A stretch of DNA of 57,804 nt from Ignavibacteriota bacterium (GTDB lineage Bacteria > Bacteroidota > Ignavibacteria > Kapaibacteriales > UBA2268), in NCBI GenBank assembly GCA_020437395.1, contig JAGQWJ010000016.1:1-57804 (forward strand). Reading direction: 5' to 3'. Both the position numbers and the translations under genes were made by a program. Shown piece after piece: positions 1 to 7,372 of the stretch (positions are counted from its first letter, which is position 1; each line of letters begins with the position of its first letter). The notes under the pieces are model-generated. The model was not told the origin of the DNA, searched no databases, and worked only from the letters and a program-made list of their open reading frames with translations.

Positions 1-519
1 ACTTTCGATATAGATGCTAACGGTATTTTGAATGTTTACGCTAAGGACAAAGGCACTGGCAAAGAACAAAAAATCCGCATTGAATCTTCATCTGGATTGT
101 CGCAAGAAGAGATAGACAAAATGAAGAAAGACGCGGAGTTGAATGCTGAAGCAGATAAGAAGAAAAAAGAAGCTGTTGATACAAGAAATCAGGCAGACGC
201 TTTAGTTGCATCTACTAACAAGCAAATAAGTGAAGTAGGCGATAAGCTAAGCCAAGAGCAAATTTCAGCAATAGAAAGTGCTAAGAGCAGATTAGAAACA
301 GCATTGAAAGAAAACGAAGCTGATATAAAACCTGCTATGGAAGAGCTAAATAAAGCTTGGAGCGAAGCATCGCAAAACATGTATGGCGATTCTAATGCAC
401 AGGGTCAACCAGGTGCTGCACCAGGTGGCGAACCATCAGGCGAACAAGCACAGAACAGCTCTGACGATGATGTAGAAGAAGCCGACTACACAGTAGTTGA
501 CGACGAAGACAAGAAGTAA
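1..519 (+). CDS. dnaK: Molecular chaperone DnaK (Hsp70), C-terminal fragment
   Basis: This is the last 172 residues of DnaK; the gene runs off the left edge and the frame is open from base 1. It begins in the last beta-strands of the substrate-binding domain ([16 protein letters not shown], a hallmark Hsp70 stretch). A highly charged helical lid of about 100 residues follows, then a Gly/Pro/Gln-rich linker and an acidic tail ([16 protein letters not shown]) of the kind that ends bacterial DnaK. Hsp70 binds exposed hydrophobic peptides in an ATP cycle with DnaJ and GrpE. The TTG at 28 is an internal Leu codon, not a start. A strong terminator lies at 652-682 and a hairpin repeat lies in between. 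Confidence 0.97.
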   Translation, partial: TFDIDANGILNVYAKDKGTGKEQKIRIESSSGLSQEEIDKMKKDAELNAEADKKKKEAVDTRNQADALVASTNKQISEVGDKLSQEQISAIESAKSRLETALKENEADIKPAMEELNKAWSEASQNMYGDSNAQGQPGAAPGGEPSGEQAQNSSDDDVEEADYTVVDDEDKK

Positions 520-543
520 GTCAACCACCCGATCCTTCGGATT

Positions 544-584
544 CCCCTCTTTTAGAGGGGTGGACTGCGAAGCAGGACGGGGTG
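544..584 (+). repeat. Extragenic hairpin repeat, copy A
   Basis: The element starts with the inverted repeat CCCCTCT-ttt-AGAGGGG (544-560). After TGG comes a second hairpin, CTGC (565-568), GAA loop, GCAG (572-575), then GACGGGGTG (576-584). The same frame, with another stem sequence, occurs at 49720-49764 and 6628-6663. This copy lies between the dnaK stop and its terminator, so it would be transcribed in the dnaK 3' UTR. The following bases to about 640 (CCTTCGACTCCGCTCAGG) also look like common extragenic repeat sequence. Confidence 0.7.
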
Positions 585-651
585 TTTAATGAGGAAATCA
601 TTACTCCGCCTTCGACTCCGCTCAGGCATCGAAACAGGAATATAAATTCAC

Positions 652-682
652 AAAGACGCATAGAAATATGCGTCTTTTTTTT
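652..682 (+). terminator. Intrinsic terminator after dnaK
   Basis: A perfect 11-bp stem (652-662 with 667-677, arms AAAGACGCATA and TATGCGTCTTT) closes a GAAA tetraloop and runs into a T tract to 682. This is a textbook Rho-independent terminator for the dnaK transcript. Confidence 0.93.
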
Positions 683-790
683 GTATTTATATTGTCAAAT
701 ATATGCTAAACATCTCACCAGAAATGATTTAATAAAGTGCTGCAAGTGCTTGTTGAAGAATTAAGTTTGTTTCGAAAAAATAAATTTGGA

Positions 791-815
791 ATTTAATTTA
801 ATTTAATTTAATTTA
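791..815. repeat. Tandem repeat (ATTTA)x5
   Basis: Five perfect head-to-tail copies of ATTTA, followed by the degenerate unit TTTTA. This is a simple-sequence tract in AT-rich intergenic DNA and could vary in copy number by replication slippage. Confidence 0.9.
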
Positions 816-959
816 TTTTATTCGAAATCAAGTTGACCAATATTTGTAAAGCCTATATATTAAATGAATTATAGGGAGATTGCTTGTGAGTATTTTTTAA
901 CAAAAGAAAAAATTATGGAGGTAATAGTATAAGTGAACTCGAACTGTACAATAAAAAAT

Positions 960-991
960 GGTCAGAAAAACAAAAGTTGTTTTAGCTGACC
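960..991. other. Strong hairpin without a T tail
   Basis: The outer stem is GGTCAG (960-965) with CTGACC (986-991). The inner stem is AAAACAA (967-973) with TTGTTTT (977-983), around a 3-nt loop. Neither strand shows a clean T tract after it, so it is not an obvious terminator. It lies about 95 nt upstream of the next gene and could be a 5' UTR structure or an operator. Confidence 0.5.
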
Positions 992-1106
992 AGTAATTGT
1001 CAAAATAAATTCGTGCAGAACACATTTGACAGTTGCAAATATACGAATAATTTATATTATTAACATATTTGGAGATAAAAGAATATGAAAAAAATATACA
1101 AGCATA

Positions 1107-1727
1107 TTGGTTGCTCTTGGAGTAACATTATTCCTACTAACTGTAGGGATGAAAAGCGAAGCAGAAGCACAATGCGACCCGGGATGGACACATATAACAG
1201 ATACTTTATTAGTTCAAGGATGTTTATATGAAGTTGACTTGTGTGCCCAATGTTACGTGTCACATCCGGGAAAAGTGAAAATCAATAATTTTAGAAAATT
1301 AGATGACTCATGCCCTGATACTTTAGACCCAAATGAAACTCTTCAGCAACTATTTTCACAAGTATCAACCTGGGCATACTTGTGGTTTGATCAATGTCAA
1401 TCGAATATTCCACCTTGTGATTTAGATAGTGCTAAGGAAGTAACTTTTGAGTATAATGTTTGTTGGTTAATGAAAAAAGATACCATTAGTAATAGAATGT
1501 GGTATTTACCTTGCACGGATGAAGTATGTACTGTAACTTATAAAATTTGTATGAACCCAGATATGAGTCTTAACACAACTATTACTAATATGACACCTCC
1601 TTCAATTCCTTTTGGTTGTACATTAGAAGGATATCAGGTAGTTGAGCCTATTTACCACAACCAAGAAAGCGATTGTTTTGTTTTGCATACGCCATGCAAC
1701 CCTGATGGTGGATGGAATCCATATTAA
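1107..1727 (+). CDS. Secreted Cys-rich protein, probable frameshift at start
   Basis: This is a protein family I do not recognise. The open frame as read starts at TTG 1107 with a hydrophobic stretch (VALGVTLFLLTVG) ending in an AEAQC-type cleavage region, so it is exported. The mature part has 14 cysteines in about 185 residues and ends NPDGGWNPY. The natural start is almost certainly ATG 1085, which has GGAG 12 nt upstream, but that ATG is in another frame. It is followed directly by a run of seven A (1088-1094). Six A would fuse ATG-Lys-Lys to the open frame and restore a complete signal peptide. The frameshift may be a sequencing error, a recent mutation or slippage. The next gene starts 16 nt downstream. 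Confidence 0.65.
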   Translation: MVALGVTLFLLTVGMKSEAEAQCDPGWTHITDTLLVQGCLYEVDLCAQCYVSHPGKVKINNFRKLDDSCPDTLDPNETLQQLFSQVSTWAYLWFDQCQSNIPPCDLDSAKEVTFEYNVCWLMKKDTISNRMWYLPCTDEVCTVTYKICMNPDMSLNTTITNMTPPSIPFGCTLEGYQVVEPIYHNQESDCFVLHTPCNPDGGWNPY

Positions 1728-1743
1728 AACAAAGTATATAATT

Positions 1744-3936
1744 ATGAAAACTTTAATCACTTTATTTTTTGCCATTTCAACTCTTTCTCTTTCAGCAGTA
1801 GATTGGGAAAGAGTTAAAGGACCATACGATTATCAATATGTTTATAATTTATTTGAACAAAATGAGCAGTTATGTATTTCAAGTTCGAGCTGGGAAAATA
1901 TAAATCTTAAATTAGAAAATGGTGAATGGAAGAAAATTAAGAACGGTATTCTATCCGAAATTGGTTTGATACATAATCAATTTCAAAACGAAAATGTAAT
2001 TGTTCTAAGTTCAGAGAAGGAAATGATAAGAAGTTATGATTATGGAGAAACTTGGGAATTTGTAAAACCATTAGAAGGTACTTTTGTTTTTAACTCATTA
2101 ACTATCGTTGATGAGACAATTTTTGTTCAAAAACATTTTTTGAATAGTTCACTATATAAATTAGAAAAAGAATCTACACAATGGGAAAAAGTATTTCTTT
2201 CAGGGGGCAGTCAAGATTCTATTTATGCGGATATATTATATTCAAAAGGGGATTATATTTTTGCTGTTGATATTGATGCTCATGGATTACATAATACGGG
2301 AGGTGGAATAACTATGTCGTCTGATAAAGGGAAAAGCTGGCGAAAATTAACGAATTTCAATTTGAGAACTAAATCGATTATTTTACACAACGAAATTCTA
2401 TTTGTAGCTGGTTTCGATATGTACTTGTATATTAGTAAAGATTATGGTGAAACATGGGAAGTTGATACAAATAAAAAAATGCCAGTTGATTTATTCTATT
2501 CTGATGGAAATAAGCTTTATGCTGCCGTAAATCCTATAGGTGCTCAACATGGAATAGACTTTGGGTTACATATATCAACAGACAATGGAGAAACTTGGGA
2601 AAGAAGACACGAAGGAATTGGTACTATTAACATCAAAAAATTAATGTCTTTTGAAAATGTATTATACTGTCTAAATGATACTAAAAATGTAGTAGAATCG
2701 AGTGATTATGGGCAAACTTGGGTTAAAAGTAAAATTCTTACAGACAGTATAAAATCTTATGCGTTCCATAATATAAATGATACTTTATTAGTTGTAACAT
2801 CGGGGCGGTTAGGATTATATTTTATTAACGCAGATGTAAATGATTGGGAGATTTTTGGATACGGTTTTCTGCAAAGACCGTACAGAATTTACAATAAAGA
2901 TTCAGTGTTCGTTTGTATTGTACTTGGTGGTAAAACAATTAATTTATCATCAGACTATGGCAAGAATTGGAAAAATGTAAATGTTGGTATATTTGTTGAA
3001 CAAGATTTTATAAAAGATGTAGAGTTATTAGGTGGAGATACTTTATTTTTAGCCACTATACAGGGCACAAGATTTTCAACTGACTTTGGAGAAAGTTGGA
3101 ATAAATTCCATACTGAGGTATTAGATTCTAATTTTGACACAAGAAATATTTTAAGAATAGATGAGAATACTTTAATAATAGTAGCTCGAAATGAAGGTCT
3201 TTTTAAATCAACAGACAATGGTCAGAATTGGGTGAGAATACCAACGGAATTTTTGACTGTCCAATCAACTCAATTTGAAACATTTGAATATCACAATGGA
3301 AGAATATTTGCGTTCTTGCCAGCTCATGGATTATTTTATTCTGATGACGAGGGCATAAAGTGGAAAGAATTTAACAAAGAATTTTCAGAAAAAGGAACTG
3401 ATCGTGGAATAGTCTTTTATGGAGATTATGTTGTTATTTCATCCGAAGATGGGATATTAGTTTCAAATGACGATGGAAAAAGTGCAAGATATTTCGGAAT
3501 AGAAAAATTTGCAATAGGTGATACATCTGATTCAATGGTAAATGATATTGCAATTCATAATGATTTTATCTTCGTTGCAAGTGGCATAGGAATCTATAAA
3601 ATCAAGCTCTCCGACTTAGGAATAGAAGCAATTACCTCCGTCGAATCAGAAATAGAACGTGACTATTTCTATGCTTTACCCTCATTCCCACAGCCAACGA
3701 GCAGTATAGTGACTACGGAAGTTTATCTTGACCAAAGTATATCGTTGTCAGAAGATGAAATAAAAGTTTTTGATATAAATGGGAATCAAGTTGAAAAGGG
3801 CGACAACATTGAAGTAACAGGCTCGCATTGGCCAACAACATTGAATTGGGATTCGAGCAATCAACCCCCAGGAGTTTATTTCATAGTTATTGATTATGGT
3901 GAAAACACGAGAGCCATTAAAGTAATAAAAGAATAA
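1744..3936 (+). CDS. Secreted BNR/Asp-box propeller protein, T9SS sorted
   Basis: A 730-residue exported protein. I place the start at ATG 1744, which gives a clean signal peptide (MKTLITLFFAISTLSLSAVD); an upstream in-frame ATG at 1642 would add 34 residues lying inside the previous gene. About ten Asp-box motifs recur at intervals (SSDKGKSW, SKDYGETW, STDNGETW, SSDYGQTW, SSDYGKNW, STDFGESW, STDNGQNW and degenerate ones), as in sialidase-like or YCF48-like beta-propellers. The last 90 residues form a Por-type C-terminal sorting domain (IKVFDINGNQ, PPGVYFIVI, final Lys-Glu), so export by type IX secretion is expected. No catalytic sialidase residues are evident, and the function is probably surface binding. 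Confidence 0.85.
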   Translation: MKTLITLFFAISTLSLSAVDWERVKGPYDYQYVYNLFEQNEQLCISSSSWENINLKLENGEWKKIKNGILSEIGLIHNQFQNENVIVLSSEKEMIRSYDYGETWEFVKPLEGTFVFNSLTIVDETIFVQKHFLNSSLYKLEKESTQWEKVFLSGGSQDSIYADILYSKGDYIFAVDIDAHGLHNTGGGITMSSDKGKSWRKLTNFNLRTKSIILHNEILFVAGFDMYLYISKDYGETWEVDTNKKMPVDLFYSDGNKLYAAVNPIGAQHGIDFGLHISTDNGETWERRHEGIGTINIKKLMSFENVLYCLNDTKNVVESSDYGQTWVKSKILTDSIKSYAFHNINDTLLVVTSGRLGLYFINADVNDWEIFGYGFLQRPYRIYNKDSVFVCIVLGGKTINLSSDYGKNWKNVNVGIFVEQDFIKDVELLGGDTLFLATIQGTRFSTDFGESWNKFHTEVLDSNFDTRNILRIDENTLIIVARNEGLFKSTDNGQNWVRIPTEFLTVQSTQFETFEYHNGRIFAFLPAHGLFYSDDEGIKWKEFNKEFSEKGTDRGIVFYGDYVVISSEDGILVSNDDGKSARYFGIEKFAIGDTSDSMVNDIAIHNDFIFVASGIGIYKIKLSDLGIEAITSVESEIERDYFYALPSFPQPTSSIVTTEVYLDQSISLSEDEIKVFDINGNQVEKGDNIEVTGSHWPTTLNWDSSNQPPGVYFIVIDYGENTRAIKVIKE

Positions 3937-3960
3937 TATTAATACACCAAAGAAGACAAT

Positions 3961-4692
3961 TCACTGCTCCTTTGGCGGGAAAGTTACAGTATCCCCAGTC
4001 GAGTCAATAGCCACATAAGGTAATTTTATCACAAGTACAGTGTCATTAGTAAGAGCATCATCAATCAGATCTAATCTTCTTAAGTTAATAGTTAAATTCC
4101 AACGCTCTCCATCATAACCACCAAGTTGATAGTTACCATCCAATGTAAAAAACTCATCACTTGGAGTAATTTCTGATAAAACAATACTATCAGCAGGGTA
4201 AGTACTCAAACTATCTTTATATAATAATAGGCGGTTATAATTAATATTTGATGATTCTGAAGAATCTAATATAGTACCGTGTACATTACCAAAACCAAAG
4301 ATTGCATTTGTAGAATCATTTTTTCTCGTTACAAAGTTTCTGTAATCTTCTGTTATAAGTGTTGGCTCATATTGTATCATAGCCATATTTCTTATCCCTT
4401 CTATTTGGGGTTGTCCAATTACTAACATTTCGGTGTCAAAATCTATATTTTCGCCTAAACCACTAAGTGGCACATGTCCGTGAACTACGTTATGTTTCAG
4501 AGCATTGCTCATCTGAATGCTCCCACTCCACTGAAAGCCAAGCTTTATTTTATCAAGCTGAAAAGAGTCCAAATCAATTGGCCTTGCTGTCGTACTGGCT
4601 CCCCATATAATATCATAAGGTGTCGGTTCTTTGTCTTGACTGTATAGATTTATTCCTAACAATAATAGTATTATTAATATTAGATTTTTCAT
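3961..4692 (-). CDS. Secreted protein of unknown function
   Basis: A 243-residue protein with a signal peptide (MKNLILIILLLLGINLYSQ). I do not recognise the family. The mature part is rich in beta-type sequence with no cysteines and has no clear T9SS sorting domain. ATG 4692 is preceded by GAGGG at suitable spacing, and this ribosome site lies inside the 3' end of the upstream minus-strand gene, whose stop is only 4 nt away. The two genes therefore form an operon. It converges on the BNR-repeat gene with 24 nt between stops. Confidence 0.7.
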   Translation of the reverse strand: MKNLILIILLLLGINLYSQDKEPTPYDIIWGASTTARPIDLDSFQLDKIKLGFQWSGSIQMSNALKHNVVHGHVPLSGLGENIDFDTEMLVIGQPQIEGIRNMAMIQYEPTLITEDYRNFVTRKNDSTNAIFGFGNVHGTILDSSESSNINYNRLLLYKDSLSTYPADSIVLSEITPSDEFFTLDGNYQLGGYDGERWNLTINLRRLDLIDDALTNDTVLVIKLPYVAIDSTGDTVTFPPKEQ

Positions 4693-4696
4693 TTTC

Positions 4697-5989
4697 TTAT
4701 CCCTCTTTTACTACTTTGTAAGTCTTGGGAAATCTATTACATACTACAGTTAGGTAGTATATGCCCACAGGGTAATGATTAAAATCAATTACTAAACTGC
4801 TATTATTAGATATTATTTTACTTTCTAGATTTTGACCAGAAGTATTATTAATTCGATATTTTATCTGAGGTGATTGGCAATCAAGTGTAATATTAACTAA
4901 ACCATTTGTAGGGTTAGGGGAGATAATAATCTCATTTTCATTATCTTCAATTGATGATATTTTATTCCATTCAGGTTTAATTAGAGCGATGCTTCGATTT
5001 ACTCCGAAATAAATCAAATTATTAACATTTGTTGAAATCTGAGGCAATCCGATATATAATATAGTATCTAGTACATTCCCCAAATTGTAATCCATAATTA
5101 CAGGTGCTGTTGTACCAATCTGTAAGGCTATTTTGTTATCATCTCTTGAAAAAACAATATTTCGTGAACTACTTTCGAGGATAAGTACCTTTCTTTCTTT
5201 TGTTTCTAGATTATATAAAATTAGTTCATAACCATTACTAGTTGAGAATAATGATTTTAACAGGCTAAAACTAAAGTTGATATTTTCATTATAACTATTC
5301 AAAACCACATCATAAATCTCGAAAGTATTTGCATCAAAAATATATACCGAATCAGAACCAGATTTAAATTCAAGTTGATTTACAATATACTTACCGTCAG
5401 GAGAATATTCTGTTGATTGCCATTTTTGATAAGGTTTTTCAGGGTTAAAATGGTCATAAATTATCCTCCTTTGTTCATATAGTACTTTTTCAGTTGAAAT
5501 ATCTATAACTACAAAATTTGTCATTTCACCATTACGAGCTGTTGCTATACCAGTAAATTTCGTCCCATCTGGAGAAATAGATGATGATATCCATCTAGTA
5601 GCTTCATACACTACATTATTACCATATTCTTCTCTCTCATACGCTATAGTAGTTATTCGCTTAACTTCTCTTCTCTCGAACAAATCGTAGATAATTGTAT
5701 ATTTAGTTTGTCCACTCACAACCATGAATCTACCATCAGCAGAAATAGATATTTGGTCAAGTCGGGTTGTGTTTGGGAATATTATTGCATCTACAACTCT
5801 CCCATCTTCAATGCTTCTAACTTCAATTATTGAATCATTGGTATTATAAAATACTTCACCTAGAGGTGATACCTGTACTTCATTTAAGCCACCAATTACT
5901 TCCGTCTCCCAAATAACTTCCTCTTCGGCAAAGCTGAGTTGGGGCAGTGTTACTACGAGTAGCGTTATAAAAATTATTAATGGCTTCAT
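4697..5989 (-). CDS. Secreted WD40-like propeller protein, T9SS sorted
   Basis: A 430-residue exported protein. The start is ATG 5989 (MKPLIIFITLLVVTLPQLSFA signal). A longer in-frame ATG at 6004 exists, but the bases coding its second and third codons are the GGAGG that serves 5989. Blocks such as VSPLGEVFY, ISADGRFMVVSG, ISPDGTKFTG and YSPDGKYIV mark WD40/YVTN-like propeller blades. The C terminus (ISPNPTNGLVNITL to PVGIYYLTVV and KVVKEG) is a type A T9SS sorting domain. The upstream leader (6026-6088) is shared with the gene that begins at 57802. It is cotranscribed with the secreted unknown downstream. Confidence 0.83.
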   Translation of the reverse strand: MKPLIIFITLLVVTLPQLSFAEEEVIWETEVIGGLNEVQVSPLGEVFYNTNDSIIEVRSIEDGRVVDAIIFPNTTRLDQISISADGRFMVVSGQTKYTIIYDLFERREVKRITTIAYEREEYGNNVVYEATRWISSSISPDGTKFTGIATARNGEMTNFVVIDISTEKVLYEQRRIIYDHFNPEKPYQKWQSTEYSPDGKYIVNQLEFKSGSDSVYIFDANTFEIYDVVLNSYNENINFSFSLLKSLFSTSNGYELILYNLETKERKVLILESSSRNIVFSRDDNKIALQIGTTAPVIMDYNLGNVLDTILYIGLPQISTNVNNLIYFGVNRSIALIKPEWNKISSIEDNENEIIISPNPTNGLVNITLDCQSPQIKYRINNTSGQNLESKIISNNSSLVIDFNHYPVGIYYLTVVCNRFPKTYKVVKEG

Positions 5990-6025
5990 TGGATTATCCT
6001 CCAATTAGTTGATAAATAATAAGTA

Positions 6026-6088
6026 TTTTTCTTTTTTTGTAATTAGTCATATTTATAGAGACACATGAACTTCTAAAACGTCTCACAA
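6026..6088 (-). promoter_or_regulatory. Shared leader element, copy 1
   Basis: Read on the minus strand, this 63-nt stretch matches 57673-57735 on the plus strand without a gap at 49 of 63 positions. Conserved blocks are TTGTGAGACGTTTT, TTCA, GTGTCT, TATA, AATTACAAAA and GAAAAA. It ends 36 nt before ATG 5989. GAGAC and GTCTC within it can pair. It is probably a promoter or 5' UTR element common to a set of secreted-protein genes. Confidence 0.6.
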
Positions 6089-6386
6089 ATGAACAAATAT
6101 TAATCTAGCTTGTTAAAATTAAGAAAATAATTTGAATTTCTTTTGAATCTAGAATTCAATCGTAAAAAAAGTTCTCTCACTGAACTTCTAGTTCAATATA
6201 AATTTATAATAAGCATTCTTTTTAAATTTAAACTACTGGATTAAGAAATGTGAAATAGCATACTCTTACCAACTTAAGTAAATATTTTGAAAATATCTTA
6301 CGGTCAGCCCGTAACTTCAAAAATAGCTGGTTGACTGAGTATTTAAACCAATCATTTTGCAAATTACATAGAAGACAATTCTACTT

Positions 6387-6403
6387 GTAAACGTATCGTT
6401 TAC
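6387..6403. promoter_or_regulatory. Operator-like palindrome
   Basis: The perfect inverted repeat GTAAACG-TAT-CGTTTAC stands alone in AT-rich intergenic sequence. Its length and short spacer suit a dimeric regulator, but it is about 400 nt from the nearest start codon and no partner copy was found. Confidence 0.3.
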
Positions 6404-6586
6404 GATTTTACACTAATTTTGCATCACTCAAATTAATTATAAAAATATTTAAGTTCTGAAGTAGAACTTTAGGAAAAACAATATTTATTTTTATATTAAA
6501 CTATTAATCAATTTTTAAAGCAATAGAAATTTAATTATGTTAAGTTTAACGTTAAATGCATCTAGTTGTGAGTTTATAACTTATTA

Positions 6587-6817
6587 TTATACAATAATAT
6601 AATTATATGTTTGTCTATTTGCTAGCGGAGGTGGATTCCGATGAAATCGGAAGACGGAGGTGGACAAACTAATTGCTGATTGGAGCCTGTCGAAATCAAT
6701 ATTAGTTTGAAAATACTTGCCTTCAACATGCTCTGGTAACGTAATTTTATCCTCCTCAGTCAGAACAAGTTCTGACAGCTCCTCCAAAGGAGCATAGCCA
6801 ACCGCAATACAATACAT
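6587..6817 (-). CDS. Small protein of unknown function, C terminus made by a repeat
   Basis: A 76-residue unknown protein. I choose ATG 6817 (MYCIAVGYAPLEEL), preceded by AAAGGATT; a longer in-frame ATG at 6856 overlaps the upstream gene by 29 nt and has no ribosome site. The N-terminal 50 residues look like an ordinary soluble protein, with acidic segments such as LVLTEEDKITLPEH. The last 25 or so (VFRFHRNPPPLANRQ onward) are encoded by hairpin repeat copy C, so the original C terminus was replaced by an inserted repeat. It lies just downstream of the three-helix membrane protein and is probably cotranscribed. Confidence 0.5.
   Translation of the reverse strand: MYCIAVGYAPLEELSELVLTEEDKITLPEHVEGKYFQTNIDFDRLQSAISLSTSVFRFHRNPPPLANRQTYNYIIV
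6628..6663 (-). repeat. Extragenic hairpin repeat, copy C, inside a gene
   Basis: GGAGGTGG is followed by a perfect 7-bp hairpin, TTCCGAT (6636-6642), GAA loop, ATCGGAA (6646-6652), then GACGGAGGTGG (6653-6663). The flanks and loop match copies A and B but the stem sequence is unrelated. This copy is translated as part of the small gene at 6587-6817. Confidence 0.65.
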
Positions 6818-6827
6818 AATTAATCCT

Positions 6828-7250
6828 TTAATCAAAATCAGAAATCGCTTGTCCAAAAATTATAATTAATATTAGTATGTTGAAGAACAATAGTTTGTTA
6901 CTTAATTCCTTATTCTTAAAGTAGAAGAATCTAGTATTCAGTATATTTATAAGACCAATTGTCAAAAATACACCATAAATATTATCGCCATTAAAAGTAT
7001 AAATAATATTTTTATAACCCAATATAGCTAACGAAATAGCAATTATAAATAATAATACTGTAACGGCTTTTGTAAGTTTTATGAATAACATCATTCCCCT
7101 CTTGACTTCTTTCCCTTCCTTTACATCTAAATTTAATAAATCAAGATTTACATTGTTTTCATCTTGTAACCAAGTCCCTGATATATCATATTTGTCATTC
7201 TGGGGTTGAATTATCTTCTTCTGATATTTTATTACTTTTAATTTCTTCAA
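6828..7250 (-). CDS. Membrane protein of unknown function
   Basis: A 140-residue protein with three predicted membrane helices: about 55-75 (LTKAVTVLLFIIAISLAILG), 88-105 and 118-136. A charged cytoplasmic N terminus of about 50 residues precedes them. The start is TTG 7250, the only start codon after an in-frame stop 12 nt upstream; GAGGTG five nt before it supports this. I do not recognise the family. The small gene at 6817 follows 10 nt after its stop. Confidence 0.6.
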   Translation of the reverse strand: MKKLKVIKYQKKIIQPQNDKYDISGTWLQDENNVNLDLLNLDVKEGKEVKRGMMLFIKLTKAVTVLLFIIAISLAILGYKNIIYTFNGDNIYGVFLTIGLINILNTRFFYFKNKELSNKLLFFNILILIIIFGQAISDFD

Positions 7251-7372
7251 CCCAACACCTCACCTATTTATTTCTTAACTTTGTTGATGCAGTAATTCGT
7301 TATTCTCCTAACATTTTACCGACTTAATCGTTTCATTTCTAGACTACGTTAATATAAGAAATAAAGTTTTAT

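Larger units (their letters stand above)
520..1084. other. Gene-poor region between dnaK and the Cys-rich gene
   Basis: No convincing protein gene is present. The 60-codon frame at 582-764 is made of repeat and terminator sequence. The region holds repeat copy A, the dnaK terminator, a pentanucleotide tandem repeat (791-815) and a strong hairpin (960-991). A GGAGG at 916-920 precedes only very short frames (GTG at 932, 18 codons), which I do not call a gene. Confidence 0.7.
5990..6586. other. AT-rich intergenic region with leader motif and operator-like palindrome
   Basis: No protein gene is visible. The right part is downstream of the minus-strand small gene ending at 6587 and the left part is upstream of the propeller gene. 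It contains the shared leader (6026-6088) and the perfect inverted repeat GTAAACG-TAT-CGTTTAC (6387-6403). Confidence 0.6.

Noticed and set aside
582..764. 60-codon open frame after dnaK
   Set aside because: It is built from the extragenic repeat, the dnaK terminator and AT-rich sequence, with no ribosome site and an implausible protein.
791..815. CRISPR-like array
   Set aside because: The ATTTA units are contiguous with no spacers; simple-sequence repeat.
3937..3960. Bidirectional terminator between convergent genes
   Set aside because: CCAAAG and CTTTGG could pair across the stop of the minus-strand gene, but no T tract follows on either strand.
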